This document shows, piece after piece, positions 1-8,690 of a stretch of 64,000 nt of DNA (positions are counted from its first letter, which is position 1; each line of letters begins with the position of its first letter). The position numbers and the translations under genes were made by a program. Under the pieces are notes generated by a model, which saw nothing but the letters and a program-made list of their open reading frames with translations, was not told the origin of the DNA and did no database searches. Location of the stretch: the NCBI RefSeq assembly GCF_027912675.1, contig NZ_CP115757.1:310001-374000 (forward strand), read 5' to 3'. This DNA is from Paracoccus sp. SCSIO 75233 (GTDB lineage: Bacteria; Pseudomonadota; Alphaproteobacteria; Rhodobacterales; Rhodobacteraceae).

Positions 1-482
1 TCGGCCATCCATGCCATTTCACGCTCGCCCGTGCCCATATCCGGGGCCGGGACGTTCTGCGACGGCGAGATCAGGCTGCGGCGTGACAGCTCATAGGTGA
101 AGCGGCGGGTGATCCGCTCCAACTCATCCTCGTCCCATTCGCGCGGGTTGATCCGCAGCCCGCCTTTGGAGCCGCCGAACGGCACCTCGACCAGCGCGCA
201 TTTATAGGTCATCAGCGCCGCCAGCGCCTCGACCTCGTCCTGGTTGACCGAGGTCGCATAGCGTATGCCACCCTTCACCGGCTCCATATGTTCGGAATGG
301 ACGGAGCGGTATCCGGTAAAGGTGTGGATCGCACCCCGAAGGCGGACACCGAAGCGCACCGTGTAGGTCGAGTTGCAAACCCGGATCTTCTCCTCCAGTC
401 CCGGCGGCAATTTCATCAGCGAAGCCGCCTTGCCGAACATGATGTCGACTGAGTCGCGGAATGACGGGTGGTTCTGGCTCAT
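1..482 (-). CDS. Glu/Leu/Phe/Val dehydrogenase (glutamate dehydrogenase), N-terminal part
   Basis: This is the first ~160 residues of a glutamate dehydrogenase; the gene runs off the left edge of the window. The family interconverts glutamate and 2-oxoglutarate plus ammonia using NAD(P)H. The translation begins MSQNHPSFRDSV and contains the dimerisation-domain signatures of the family: GYRSVHSEHMEPVKGGIR, then TYKCALVEVPFGGSKGG with its substrate-binding lysines, then VPAPDMGTG. The ATG at 482 is followed directly by this conserved sequence. It is transcribed away from the TetR gene at 636, with about 150 bp between them that must hold both promoters. Cofactor preference cannot be judged because the nucleotide-binding domain lies outside the window. 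Confidence 0.93.
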   Translation of the reverse strand, partial: MSQNHPSFRDSVDIMFGKAASLMKLPPGLEEKIRVCNSTYTVRFGVRLRGAIHTFTGYRSVHSEHMEPVKGGIRYATSVNQDEVEALAALMTYKCALVEVPFGGSKGGLRINPREWDEDELERITRRFTYELSRRSLISPSQNVPAPDMGTGEREMAWMA

Positions 483-635
483 TGTTGGACCTTTTGAGCT
501 GCCTGTTTCTTGGGCAAGCATCGCCTTTATGCCGAAAATTGGCAATGAATTTTGGCGGCCAATTAACGGTCTTGTCGGATTTGCTCTCTATGTGGAATAT
601 GGGCGAGTTTCTTCGATGATTGGTGTGTCTGTGTA

Positions 636-1307
636 ATGATTGAAAAAAAGAAAACGATAACCCGAGGGCGAAAATTCGATCAGGTCATTGAGGGCGCGCG
701 CGGCGTCTTCATGCGCGAAGGTTATGAAGGGGCGAGCGTTGACGATATCGCCCGTGCGGCTGGCGTGTCGAAGGCGACGCTCTACAGCTATTTCCCCGAT
801 AAGGAGGTTATGTATAAGGCCGTGTTCCGGGCGGAGTTGCTGCGCGAGCGGATAGATTGCTCGGCGGTTGGAGATCTGGATTTGCCGATGGCGCAGGTAT
901 TGCGCTTCACCGGGCATCTGATCGCCAGTCATCTGACTTCGGATTTCGGTATATGCATGTTGCGCATGTCGATTGCAGAGGCGGCGCGCTTTCCTGATTT
1001 GGCCAAGGAATATTATGAAATAGGCCCGAAAGCGCTTCTGGAGGCGCTTGTCGGGCGGTTCCGGCAATGGCAGCACGACGGGATGCTGCGGCAGGATCTC
1101 ACGGATCTCGATCTGGTGGCGGATAGTTTCGTGCATCTGAACTCTGCCCGGGTGAAAGATCGGGTGATGCTGATGGGGCGCCGTGCGGTCGATGACGATA
1201 TGATCCGCGATACGGTCAATAACGCGGTCGACGTATTTCTGCGCGCCTATGGTACGCCTGCCGCGCAAGGGGCAGCCTCGCATGAAGCAGATGTGACAAC
1301 GCCGTAG
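636..1307 (+). CDS. TetR/AcrR-family transcriptional regulator
   Basis: A 223-residue regulator. Residues ~11-60 form a TetR-type helix-turn-helix, with the signature VDDIARAAGVSKATLYSYF followed by PDKEVMYKAVF. The rest is an all-helical ligand/dimerisation domain resembling the AefR-like C-terminal type, with conserved-looking AARFPDLAKEYYEIGP. The start ATG lies in the gap opposite gdh. The ligand is unknown. Being divergent from glutamate dehydrogenase makes autoregulation or control of gdh possible, but I found no clear palindromic operator in 483-635. Family assignment is secure; the target is inference. Confidence 0.88.
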   Translation: MIEKKKTITRGRKFDQVIEGARGVFMREGYEGASVDDIARAAGVSKATLYSYFPDKEVMYKAVFRAELLRERIDCSAVGDLDLPMAQVLRFTGHLIASHLTSDFGICMLRMSIAEAARFPDLAKEYYEIGPKALLEALVGRFRQWQHDGMLRQDLTDLDLVADSFVHLNSARVKDRVMLMGRRAVDDDMIRDTVNNAVDVFLRAYGTPAAQGAASHEADVTTP

Positions 1308-1413
1308 CCGATGTGTGCTTAACAGCCGCAGGTAATACGCGTAAGCTTCGGTCAAGGTCCCCGGCAAAGCGGGGCCGTGATGCAGGACATGAAAACGGGA
1401 CAGAAAGAAGCCA

Positions 1414-1761
1414 ATGAAGACAATTTTCAGGATAGCCGCGCCTTTTGCTGCGGCAATTTCACTCTCCGGTTGCATGATGGCACAGGCCCCGGTGAGCGAG
1501 ATGCCGGTGCAGCCCGTGGGGATCGAGCCTCTGCCGACCGCTGCCGATAGCGGGTTGGTGGAACGCAAGCCCGACCTTTGCAAGGCCAGCACCTATGCCG
1601 GCCAGATCGGGCAGCCGGGCAGTGTCATTCCGACGCTTGGGATTTCGCGGGACTATCGCGTGGTTGAATATCGCGGGATCGAGCCGCAGGATTACGATCC
1701 GAACCGGCTGGTTATCAGGCTGGATGCGGCGGGCAATATCTCTGGCGTGGATTGCGGCTGA
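1414..1761 (+). CDS. I78-family peptidase inhibitor-like lipoprotein
   Basis: A 115-residue secreted lipoprotein. Residues 1-20 are a signal peptide ending in the lipobox LSGC, so the mature protein should be anchored at Cys20. The C-terminal ~65 residues match the I78 (potato inhibitor I-like) family: Cys at the domain start, a GQ(I/P)G stretch, then a YRPxRLVIRLD-like beta strand (here YDPNRLVIRLDAAG) and a terminal Cys. Family members are small periplasmic inhibitors of serine peptidases. The stop codon overlaps the start of the next gene (TGATG), and that gene is a second copy of the same family. Confidence 0.8.
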   Translation: MKTIFRIAAPFAAAISLSGCMMAQAPVSEMPVQPVGIEPLPTAADSGLVERKPDLCKASTYAGQIGQPGSVIPTLGISRDYRVVEYRGIEPQDYDPNRLVIRLDAAGNISGVDCG

Positions 1762-2045
1762 TGGCGCGCGGATGGATCGCGGCGTTGCCGGTGATTGTGG
1801 CGATGGCGGCATGCACTTCGGAGCCTGAACCCGGACAGCCGGAACCGCCCCCGCCTTCGGACGCCTGTGGCGCGTCGGAACATCAGAAGCTGATCGGTCT
1901 GAACCGTGCGATTCTGGGTGGCGGCGCCCTCGGCAAGGCGCGGCTGATCGGTCCCGAGACGGCGGTGACGGCGGATTATCGTCCGGATCGGCTGAATGTC
2001 GAATATGACGAGGACGGCGTTATCACCAAAGTCTCTTGCTTCTGA
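1761..2045 (+). CDS. Second I78-family inhibitor-like lipoprotein
   Basis: A 94-residue paralogue of the preceding protein. I take the ATG at 1761, which overlaps the upstream stop (TGATG); an in-frame TTG at 1752 is an unlikely alternative. The N-terminus MARGWIAALPVIVAMAAC gives a signal peptide with lipobox AMAAC. A Pro/Glu-rich linker follows, then the I78 core (CGASEHQKLIGLNRA, ADYRPDRLNVEYDEDG, terminal CF). The YRPDRLNVEYD strand is a closer match to the family consensus than in copy 1. Translational coupling suggests both inhibitors are made together. Confidence 0.8.
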   Translation: MARGWIAALPVIVAMAACTSEPEPGQPEPPPPSDACGASEHQKLIGLNRAILGGGALGKARLIGPETAVTADYRPDRLNVEYDEDGVITKVSCF

Positions 2046-2071
2046 ACGCGAGAGAGTGTCACGATCAAATC

Positions 2072-2416
2072 ATGCAAAACCCGCAGCACCCGATCTCCTC
2101 CCAAAATGACCGGATCGCTTTTGATCGCGAAGAACTCGGCGCGATCCTGTCGGTTTATGGAAGGATGGTCGCGGCCGGGGAGTGGCGGGATTACGCGATG
2201 GCGTTTCTGCGGGATGTGGCGGTGTTTTCCATCTTCCGCCACAGCGCGGAGACGCCGATTTACCGGGTGGAGAAACGCCCCCGGCTGCGCGGCGCGCAAG
2301 GGATGTATGCGGTGATTGCGATGGACGGACGTATTCTCAAACGCGGGCATGATCTGAAACAGGTGATGCGGGTGTTCGACCGCAAGCTGATCCGGGCCGT
2401 CGATCAGCCCAGATAG
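2072..2416 (+). CDS. DUF2794 family protein
   Basis: A 114-residue soluble protein starting at the ATG for MQNPQHPISSQ. It matches the alphaproteobacterial DUF2794 family: FDREELGAILSVYGRMVAAGEWRDYA, an FRHSAETPIYRVEK segment and a conserved C-terminal DLKQVMRVFDRKLIRA. Its function is unknown. Its last 13 bp overlap the 3' end of the convergent thiQ gene. No membrane segment or signal peptide is seen. Confidence 0.85.
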   Translation: MQNPQHPISSQNDRIAFDREELGAILSVYGRMVAAGEWRDYAMAFLRDVAVFSIFRHSAETPIYRVEKRPRLRGAQGMYAVIAMDGRILKRGHDLKQVMRVFDRKLIRAVDQPR

Positions 2417-3096
2417 GCGGCAAGCGCCTCGGGCGGGTTGTCCAGCAGCCTGCCGGTTGCTGTCGGCGCGGAGGCGCGGCCTTCGGTGACGACGATCGTC
2501 TCCGGCGCGAAGGCGCGGGCGTCGTCGGGGTCGTGGGTGACCATCAGCACGGTCGCGCCGCTTTCCTGTGCGATGCGGCCAAGCAGTTCCAGCATCTCGG
2601 CCTTGAGCGCCGGGCCAAGGGCGGAGAACGCCTCATCCAGCAGAAGGATCGGGCGCGCGCGCAAGGCAACGCGGGCAAGCGCCACGCGGCTTTGCTGCCC
2701 GCCGGAGAGGGCTGCGGGTTTGCGTTCCGCCATTCCGCTCAGCCCGACATCGGCGAGGGCTTTGGCGACCGCCGCGTGTTGTTCCGACGACAGCCGCAGA
2801 TCCGGGCGCAGGCCCAGCCCGACATTCTGCGCGACGCTCAGATGCGGGAACAGGTTCTGGTCCTGAAACAGGACCGACACCGGACGAGCGCCGGGATCGA
2901 GGCGGCCAAGATCCTGACCGTTCCACAGCACACGACCAGACGACAGCGGAACGAAGCCGGAGACCATGCCCAGAAGCGTGGATTTGCCCGCGCCGGACGG
3001 GCCGATAACGGCGACCTTGGCCCCCGGCTCGACGGTGAAATCGGCGCTCAGGCGGAACTCGCCAAGCTGGGTTTCGGCGTTGTCAAATCTCAGCAT
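2404..3096 (-). CDS. thiQ: Thiamine ABC transporter, ATP-binding protein ThiQ
   Basis: ATPase of the thiamine/thiamine-pyrophosphate importer, 230 residues. Walker A is IGPSGAGKSTLL (residues ~33-44), the Q-loop lies in VSVLFQDQNLFPHLS, the ABC signature is LSGGQQSRVALARV, and Walker B is ILLLDEAFSALGPA followed by the H-loop THDPDDA. The short length without a C-terminal regulatory domain is typical of ThiQ. It overlaps the thiP stop by 14 bp, making it the third gene of thiBPQ, which sits behind a TPP riboswitch. Its end overlaps the DUF2794 gene tail-to-tail. Confidence 0.94.
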   Translation of the reverse strand: MLRFDNAETQLGEFRLSADFTVEPGAKVAVIGPSGAGKSTLLGMVSGFVPLSSGRVLWNGQDLGRLDPGARPVSVLFQDQNLFPHLSVAQNVGLGLRPDLRLSSEQHAAVAKALADVGLSGMAERKPAALSGGQQSRVALARVALRARPILLLDEAFSALGPALKAEMLELLGRIAQESGATVLMVTHDPDDARAFAPETIVVTEGRASAPTATGRLLDNPPEALAAYLG

Positions 3097-4636
3097 TCAG
3101 GCGGCCTCCCCGGTCGAACGCCCAGAACAGGGCGAAGCTGATCGCCATCAGAATCACGGCGCAGGCGGCTGCGTCGGTCATCCGGTAGCTGTTCATGAGC
3201 TGGTAGAGTTTCAGCGGCAGGGTCGGGTTTTCGCTGTCTGCAAAGAGTGTGATCACACCCAGATCGCCCATTGCGAGCGCCGCCGACAGCCCGCCTGCGA
3301 AGCCCAGGGGCCGGGCGAGGCGGGGCAGGGTCAGGTAGCGCATCCGGGCGAAACCCCGCATGTTCAGCGAGGCCGCAAGCCGTCCGTAATCTGTAAACAG
3401 CGCATACACAGCGGGCAGCAGAATGCGCAGCGCAAAAGGCAGCGCCATGACGGCATTGATGATGACCGTGACCGGCAAGGCAAGCTCCGAAGGCGAAGCA
3501 ACATTGCGCAGCAGCAGGTACAGCCCGGTGCCAAGCACCAGTGGCGAGGCGACGAGGGGCAGCATCCCGGTGATCTCGATCCAGCGGCGACCGCGCGCGA
3601 TTGACAGGGCGAGCGACAGCGTCAGCGCAAGGGTCAGGAAAGCGGATATCAGCGCCATGAGGATGGAGCGGAAGGCGGCCTCCCAGACCGGGCCGGGCAG
3701 GGCGGCAATGCGCGGCGCGCCTTGCAGTATGACGGACAGCATTGGCAGCAGCAGGAAGGCGGCGGCGAGCGCGATCATGGCGGCGTCTGCCGCGACACGC
3801 CAGCCGCGTGGCCCCCGGATCGGGGCGTCGCGGTCCATGCCCGCGCCGAACCCGGCGGGGATGGCGACCCGCGATGACAGCGCGAGGGCGAGCAGGCACA
3901 GCGCGACCTGAATAAGCGCCAGCGTTGCCGCCTTGCCCATGTCGAAATCAAATCGGAACGCCTGATAGATCGCCAGCTCGACCGTTGTGGCGCGTGGTCC
4001 GCCGCCTAGGGCGAGCGCCACGGCAAACGAGGTCAGGCAGACGAGGAACACGGCCAGCCAGGCGCCCGGCAGCACGTCACGCAGCATGGGCCGTTCCAGA
4101 TGCCGTCCGGTATCGGCGGGCGAGAAGCCCAGCGATTCCGCCAGCCGGAAACGCTCTGACGGGATGGCCTGCCAGCCATGCAGGATCATGCGGATCGCCA
4201 GCGGCAGGTTAAAGAACACATGGGCGAGGATGACGCCCTGCCAGCCATAGATCGAGACCGGCGCGATGCCGAACCAGCCGAGCAGGTCATTCGCCAGACC
4301 GCTGCGCCCGAAGACGGTGACGAGCCCCATGATGGCGACGATCACCGGCAGGATGAAAGGGGCGCCCATAACGGTAATCAGCACCGTCCGGCCCGGAAAT
4401 CTGCGCCGTGCGAAGGCCCGCGCGACCGGGATTGCCAGACCGGCGGAGACGGTGGCGGAGACGACCGCCTGCCACAGCGTGAACCAGACGGCGCGCCAGT
4501 CCCAGACCTCCAGCCCGCCGAAGCCGCCGGAATAGACCGCGACAACCCCGAGCGTTCCCAGCACGAGCGCGACGAGCGCGCCCGCGGCCAGCGTGCCTGC
4601 CGGGTCCGCGCCTAGCGCGCGAAGACGTTCAGCCAT
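3083..4636 (-). CDS. thiP: Thiamine ABC transporter permease ThiP
   Basis: Inner-membrane permease of the thiamine importer, 517 residues. Two binding-protein-dependent transport domains are fused, each with about six membrane segments. The EAA-type loops that dock ThiQ are visible in each half, e.g. RFRLAESLGFSPADTGRHLE in the first and YGRLAASLNMRGFARMRYL in the second. The double-length architecture is characteristic of ThiP. It overlaps thiB by 25 bp and thiQ by 14 bp, so the three genes are translationally coupled. Confidence 0.94.
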   Translation of the reverse strand: MAERLRALGADPAGTLAAGALVALVLGTLGVVAVYSGGFGGLEVWDWRAVWFTLWQAVVSATVSAGLAIPVARAFARRRFPGRTVLITVMGAPFILPVIVAIMGLVTVFGRSGLANDLLGWFGIAPVSIYGWQGVILAHVFFNLPLAIRMILHGWQAIPSERFRLAESLGFSPADTGRHLERPMLRDVLPGAWLAVFLVCLTSFAVALALGGGPRATTVELAIYQAFRFDFDMGKAATLALIQVALCLLALALSSRVAIPAGFGAGMDRDAPIRGPRGWRVAADAAMIALAAAFLLLPMLSVILQGAPRIAALPGPVWEAAFRSILMALISAFLTLALTLSLALSIARGRRWIEITGMLPLVASPLVLGTGLYLLLRNVASPSELALPVTVIINAVMALPFALRILLPAVYALFTDYGRLAASLNMRGFARMRYLTLPRLARPLGFAGGLSAALAMGDLGVITLFADSENPTLPLKLYQLMNSYRMTDAAACAVILMAISFALFWAFDRGGRLNAEI

Positions 4637-5589
4637 TCATCGAGTGCCGGTTTGCGCAATGCCTCGGCATCGTCTTCATTCAGGAATATCGTCTTGTCGG
4701 GCCGGGGCAGGGCGGCGAAGTAATCCGGCAACTGATCGGCGGGCAGCTTGGACGGATAGGACCAGTTTGCCTCGGCAATCATGCCTTGGAAGTCTTCGGA
4801 CAGAATATAGTCCATGAATTTCTGCGCCAGTTCCGGCTGATCGCTGGTGGCAAGCTGGGCGGCAAGTTCGACCATGAAATAATGGCCTTCGGGGAAGATC
4901 GCGGCCTGCTTGGTCTCATCCTGTTCGGCACCGATATGATAGGCGGGTGAGGTGGTGTAGCTGAGGACCATATCCGCCTCGCCATCGGTGAACATGCCGT
5001 AGCTTTCCGACCATCCTGCAGTCACAGTCAGCACTTTCGGCTGAAGCTTCTCCCACGCCTCGGTCGCGCGGTCGCCATATACGGATTTCACCCAGAGCAG
5101 CAGGGCAAGGCCGGAAATCGAGCTGCGCGGATCCTGAATGACGATTTTCAGATCGTCCGGCGCGTTCAGCAATTCGTCGAAACTCGCGGGCGGATTTTCG
5201 AGCCGCGTGTTGTCATAGACGAAGGCGGTTTCGCCCCAGTTGAAGGGCAGGAACACATCGTCGGTCCATTCGACCGGCAGGGTCAGCCCGGACAGATCCT
5301 CGTTATGCGGCGCGAAAAGCCCGGTTTCGCGGGCGCGTTTCGTGACATCGGTGTTCAGGCCGATGACCGCATCCGCCGCTGTCTGCTCGCCTTCCAGCAG
5401 GATGCGGGGCAGCACGTCGCCGGTCACGAATTTCAGGTCGCAGTCGCAGATCGCCTCGAACCCTTCCTTGATCTTCGGGCCGGGTCCCCATTCGGAGGCG
5501 AAGTAATCGGGGGCGTAAACGGTGAACTCGGGACCCGCCGCCATTGCGGGCGTGGTCATCAGCAGCAGGGCCAGAACGGAATTCTTCAT
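4612..5589 (-). CDS. thiB: Thiamine ABC transporter substrate-binding protein ThiB
   Basis: Periplasmic thiamine/TPP-binding protein, 325 residues. A Sec signal peptide (MKNSVLALLLMTTPAMA) precedes a type 2 periplasmic-binding fold. Family-typical segments include FTVYAPDYFASEWGPG, LPVEWTDDVFLPFNWG and VLTVTAGWSESYGMFTDGEADMV-type text around residues 190-215. A strong Shine-Dalgarno (AGGAGG) precedes the start. It is first in thiBPQ, directly downstream of the TPP riboswitch, so it should be repressed when intracellular TPP is high. Confidence 0.95.
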   Translation of the reverse strand: MKNSVLALLLMTTPAMAAGPEFTVYAPDYFASEWGPGPKIKEGFEAICDCDLKFVTGDVLPRILLEGEQTAADAVIGLNTDVTKRARETGLFAPHNEDLSGLTLPVEWTDDVFLPFNWGETAFVYDNTRLENPPASFDELLNAPDDLKIVIQDPRSSISGLALLLWVKSVYGDRATEAWEKLQPKVLTVTAGWSESYGMFTDGEADMVLSYTTSPAYHIGAEQDETKQAAIFPEGHYFMVELAAQLATSDQPELAQKFMDYILSEDFQGMIAEANWSYPSKLPADQLPDYFAALPRPDKTIFLNEDDAEALRKPALDEWLNVFAR

Positions 5590-5625
5590 CGCTTCCTCCT
5601 TCTATGAATTACGGAAAGAAAGGGC

Positions 5626-5716
5626 AGCGAAACCTTCCCTCCGCCGGTGTTAGCCGGATCAGGTTCTACGGGTCCGCAAGATTGCGTCTCAGCCAAAGGC
5701 TCCCCGAGGCTCAGCC
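5626..5716 (-). promoter_or_regulatory. TPP (thi-box) riboswitch
   Basis: On the minus strand the aptamer reads CUCGGGGAGCC near 5710, GGCUGAGA near 5690, then ACCUGAUCCGGCUAACACCG around 5668-5649 and the thi-box end GCGGAGGGA around 5644. These are the conserved TPP-sensing helices in the right order and spacing, ending about 40 nt before the thiB start. The thiB ribosome-binding site follows closely, so control could act on translation. Edges are approximate. Confidence 0.93.
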
Positions 5717-5812
5717 AACATGCGCAAACATTCGGGCGGTTGCAACCCCCGATCGCGGGCGCTTGCTGTCGGCCCCCGTGGCGGATAACCAGAAGCGCAA
5801 AGGAGATCCGCG

Positions 5813-6913
5813 ATGAGCCTCAACAGCTTCGGTCATGTTTTCCGCGTCACCACCTGGGGCGAGAGCCACGGGCCGGGCCTCGGCGCGGTTATCGACGGGT
5901 GCCCGCCGGGTTTGGCGCTGAGCGAGGACTGGATCCAGCCCTTCATGGATCGCCGCCGTCCCGGCACGTCGAAAAACACCACGCAGCGGCAGGAGGCCGA
6001 CCGGGTCAGGATCATGTCCGGTGTGTTCGAGGGGCGGACGACCGGCACCCCGATCATGCTGATGATCGAGAATACCGATCAGCGGTCAAAGGATTACGGC
6101 GAAATCGCGACCTCGTTCCGTCCGGGGCACGCGGACATCACCTATCACCAGAAATACAGTATCCGCGATTATCGCGGCGGCGGCCGGTCGAGCGCGCGGG
6201 AAACGGCGGCGCGGGTGGCCGCCGGGGCGGTTGCGGTTGCGGCGCTGCGCGATCTTGCGCCCGCCGTGTCGGTGACCGGCTATATGGTCCAGATGGGCGA
6301 GATGCGGCTCAATCGGGCGAAATTCGACACGGCGGCGATCCGGGATAATCCGTTTTTCCTGCCCGATGCGGATGCGGCGCAGGCGTGGGAGGATTATCTG
6401 ACCGGCATCCGCAAGGCGCAGAACAGCGTCGGCGCGGCGGTTGAAGTGTTGATCCAGGGCTGCCCCGTGGGTCTCGGTGCGCCGGTTTACGGCAAGCTCG
6501 ACACCGATCTGGCGGCGGCGATGATGTCGATCAATGCCGTGAAAGGTGTGGAGATTGGCGAGGGGATGGCGGCGGCTGCGCTGACCGGGACGGCGAATGC
6601 CGATGAAATCCGCATGGGGCCGGACGGGCCGGAATATCTGTCGAACCATGCCGGGGGGATTCTGGGCGGGATTTCGACCGGGCAGGACATTGTGGTGCGA
6701 TTTGCGGTCAAGCCGACCTCCTCGATACTGACGCCGCGACGGACGATCAACCAGTCGGGCGAGGAGATCGAGTTGATCACGAAGGGCCGCCACGACCCTT
6801 GCGTCGGCATCCGTGCCGTGCCGGTGGCAGAGGCGATGGCAGCTTGCGTGGTGCTTGATCACCTGCTGCTGGACCGCGCCCAGACCGGCGGTCAGCGTGG
6901 CCGGATCGGCTGA
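5813..6913 (+). CDS. aroC: Chorismate synthase AroC
   Basis: Converts 5-enolpyruvylshikimate-3-phosphate to chorismate, the last step of the shikimate pathway, using reduced FMN. The 366-residue protein has the family signatures [20 protein letters not shown] (residues ~6-25), [13 protein letters not shown] (~102-114), [20 protein letters not shown] (~119-138) and the C-terminal [19 protein letters not shown] good Shine-Dalgarno (AAAGGAGA) precedes the ATG. It is divergent from the thi riboswitch and converges on the GST gene with a 9-bp gap. Confidence 0.97.
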   Translation: MSLNSFGHVFRVTTWGESHGPGLGAVIDGCPPGLALSEDWIQPFMDRRRPGTSKNTTQRQEADRVRIMSGVFEGRTTGTPIMLMIENTDQRSKDYGEIATSFRPGHADITYHQKYSIRDYRGGGRSSARETAARVAAGAVAVAALRDLAPAVSVTGYMVQMGEMRLNRAKFDTAAIRDNPFFLPDADAAQAWEDYLTGIRKAQNSVGAAVEVLIQGCPVGLGAPVYGKLDTDLAAAMMSINAVKGVEIGEGMAAAALTGTANADEIRMGPDGPEYLSNHAGGILGGISTGQDIVVRFAVKPTSSILTPRRTINQSGEEIELITKGRHDPCVGIRAVPVAEAMAACVVLDHLLLDRAQTGGQRGRIG

Positions 6914-6922
6914 GGCGGTCGC

Positions 6923-7645
6923 TCAGAAATCCAGCAGTGCGTAATGCGGTGCCGGGTGCAGCCCCGGTATCTGGTCGGCCAGCACGCCGCGAAATGCCGG
7001 GCGGGATTTGATCGTCGCATACCACTGCGTCACCAGATCGGAGCGGTTCCAGTCCACGTCCGAAATATAGTCGAGGCATGAAAAATGCGCGGCGGCGGTG
7101 AAATCCGCGAGGCTCAGCGACGGGCCAGCCAGCCAGCGCCGCGCCTCCAGCAGGCTGTGCATGTAGTCGATATGGAACTTGATCGCCGCCAGCCCGGCCT
7201 TGACCACGCGGCTGTCGGGATAGCCGGTTTTCTGGACCTTTTTCCACACGCGTTCGTTCAGCACGGGCCGTGTCGCCTCGGTGTTGAATTTGTCGTCGAA
7301 CCAGGCGCATAGGCGGCGAACCTCATATCTTGCTGCGGCGTTTTCCGGCATCAAGGGTGGGTTCGGGATGGTTTCGTCCAGATATTCGCAGATCGCCTGA
7401 CTTTCGGCGAGAAGCATGCCGTCATGGCGCAGCACAGGCACTTTCCCCGCCGGGTTGCGGCGATAGAGTTCGGGGTTCTGTTCCCAGTAACGCTCCTCCG
7501 CCAGTTCCACCTCGATCCGCTTTTCGGCCAGCACCAGCCGCACCTTCCGGGAGAAGGGCGACAGCGGCGAATGATACAGCCGCGAGGGCTGGTGGCTGGT
7601 GGAGGCGCGAGGCATGGCGGCGTTCGGTGTGAGCGTATCGTTCAT
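6923..7645 (-). CDS. Glutathione S-transferase family protein
   Basis: A 240-residue cytosolic GST. The N-terminal thioredoxin-like domain has SPLSPFSRKVRLVLAEK and the glutathione-binding NPAGKVPVLRHDGMLLAESQAICEYL, with cis-Pro in KVPVL and Glu-Ser in the AES motif. A helical C-terminal domain follows (LAGPSLSLADFTAAAHFSCLDYI). I chose the ATG at 7645 (MNDTLTPN); reading further upstream adds a low-complexity tail unlike the family, and a start at MPRAS is also possible. Substrate unknown. A divergent promoter with argC lies at 7646-7772. Confidence 0.88.
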   Translation of the reverse strand: MNDTLTPNAAMPRASTSHQPSRLYHSPLSPFSRKVRLVLAEKRIEVELAEERYWEQNPELYRRNPAGKVPVLRHDGMLLAESQAICEYLDETIPNPPLMPENAAARYEVRRLCAWFDDKFNTEATRPVLNERVWKKVQKTGYPDSRVVKAGLAAIKFHIDYMHSLLEARRWLAGPSLSLADFTAAAHFSCLDYISDVDWNRSDLVTQWYATIKSRPAFRGVLADQIPGLHPAPHYALLDF

Positions 7646-7772
7646 ATCGCCCTGATAAGCGAATCGGCTGGTGCGTTTCAACTCCGCGCGATTGACCGCC
7701 GGCAAGCTCCCGCCGCATTGCCCCTGCGGGGCCGGGGGGTTATGTGATAGGCCGAAGTAGGAAAGGGTGGGC

Positions 7773-8690
7773 ATGTCACACAAGGTCTTTATCGACGGCG
7801 AGGCCGGGACGACCGGGCTTCAGATCCGCGACCGGCTGGAAGGGCGCGACGATATCGATCTGATCCGCATCGATCATGCCCTGCGAAAGGACGCCGATGC
7901 GCGGCGCGCCTGTTTCGAGGCGGCGGATATTGCCATTCTGTGCCTGCCCGATGACGCGGCGCGGGAAGCCGTTGCGATGACCGCCGGTCTTTCCGTCCGG
8001 CTGATCGACGCCTCGACCGCGCATCGGGTCAGCCCGGGCTGGGTCTACGGCTTCCCCGAACTGACGCCGGAGGCGCGCCAGCAGACGGCGGCGGCGCGCT
8101 ATGTGGCCAATCCGGGCTGCTACGCCACCGGCTCCATCGCGATGATCCGGCCGCTTGTCGATGCCGGTCTGATTGCGCCGGAGGAGGCTGTCTCGATCAA
8201 CGCCGTCTCAGGCTATACCGGCGGCGGCAATGCGCTGATCGGGGAATATGAGGCCGGGACCGCGCCGGATGCGTTCCTGTATGCGCTGGCGCAGAGCCAC
8301 AAGCATATCCCGGAGATCATGGCGCTGACCGGGCTTGGCGTTCAGCCTGTCTTTGCACCGTCTGTCGGCAATTTCGCGCAAGGCATGGCGGTGTCGCTGC
8401 CGCTGCATCTGGGTGGCAGGCGGACGCTGTCATCGCTTCATACGGCCTTGGCGGAGCGCTATGCGGGCGCTGAATTCGTGCGGGTTCGCGAGGCCGAAGA
8501 GGTCGGCGCGAGGGTCGATCCGACAGCGCTGAACGGCACCAATATGCTGGATATTTCGGTCCATGGTGATGACGCTGCGGGATGCGCGGTCGTGGTTGCC
8601 GTGCTGGACAATCTCGGCAAGGGTGCCTCCGGGGCTGCGGTGCAGAACCTGAATATCATGCTGGGGATAGATGAGGGGGCAGGGCTGTGA
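7773..8690 (+). CDS. argC: N-acetyl-gamma-glutamyl-phosphate reductase ArgC
   Basis: NADPH-dependent reductase of arginine biosynthesis, producing N-acetylglutamate semialdehyde. At 305 residues it belongs to the shorter ArgC subtype. Seen are the dinucleotide-binding start KVFIDGEAGTTGLQIRDRL, the catalytic Cys in VANPGCYATG (residue ~115) and SGYTGGGNALI. I use the ATG at 7773; a GTG six bases upstream is in frame but less likely. Its stop overlaps the GTG of gpmI by 4 bp. Confidence 0.95.
   Translation: MSHKVFIDGEAGTTGLQIRDRLEGRDDIDLIRIDHALRKDADARRACFEAADIAILCLPDDAAREAVAMTAGLSVRLIDASTAHRVSPGWVYGFPELTPEARQQTAAARYVANPGCYATGSIAMIRPLVDAGLIAPEEAVSINAVSGYTGGGNALIGEYEAGTAPDAFLYALAQSHKHIPEIMALTGLGVQPVFAPSVGNFAQGMAVSLPLHLGGRRTLSSLHTALAERYAGAEFVRVREAEEVGARVDPTALNGTNMLDISVHGDDAAGCAVVVAVLDNLGKGASGAAVQNLNIMLGIDEGAGL

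Noticed and set aside
588..1592. 334-codon minus-strand open frame over the TetR gene
   Set aside because: Opposite-strand shadow in high-GC DNA; low-complexity His/Arg-rich translation, no start signal, and a clear TetR gene on the other strand.
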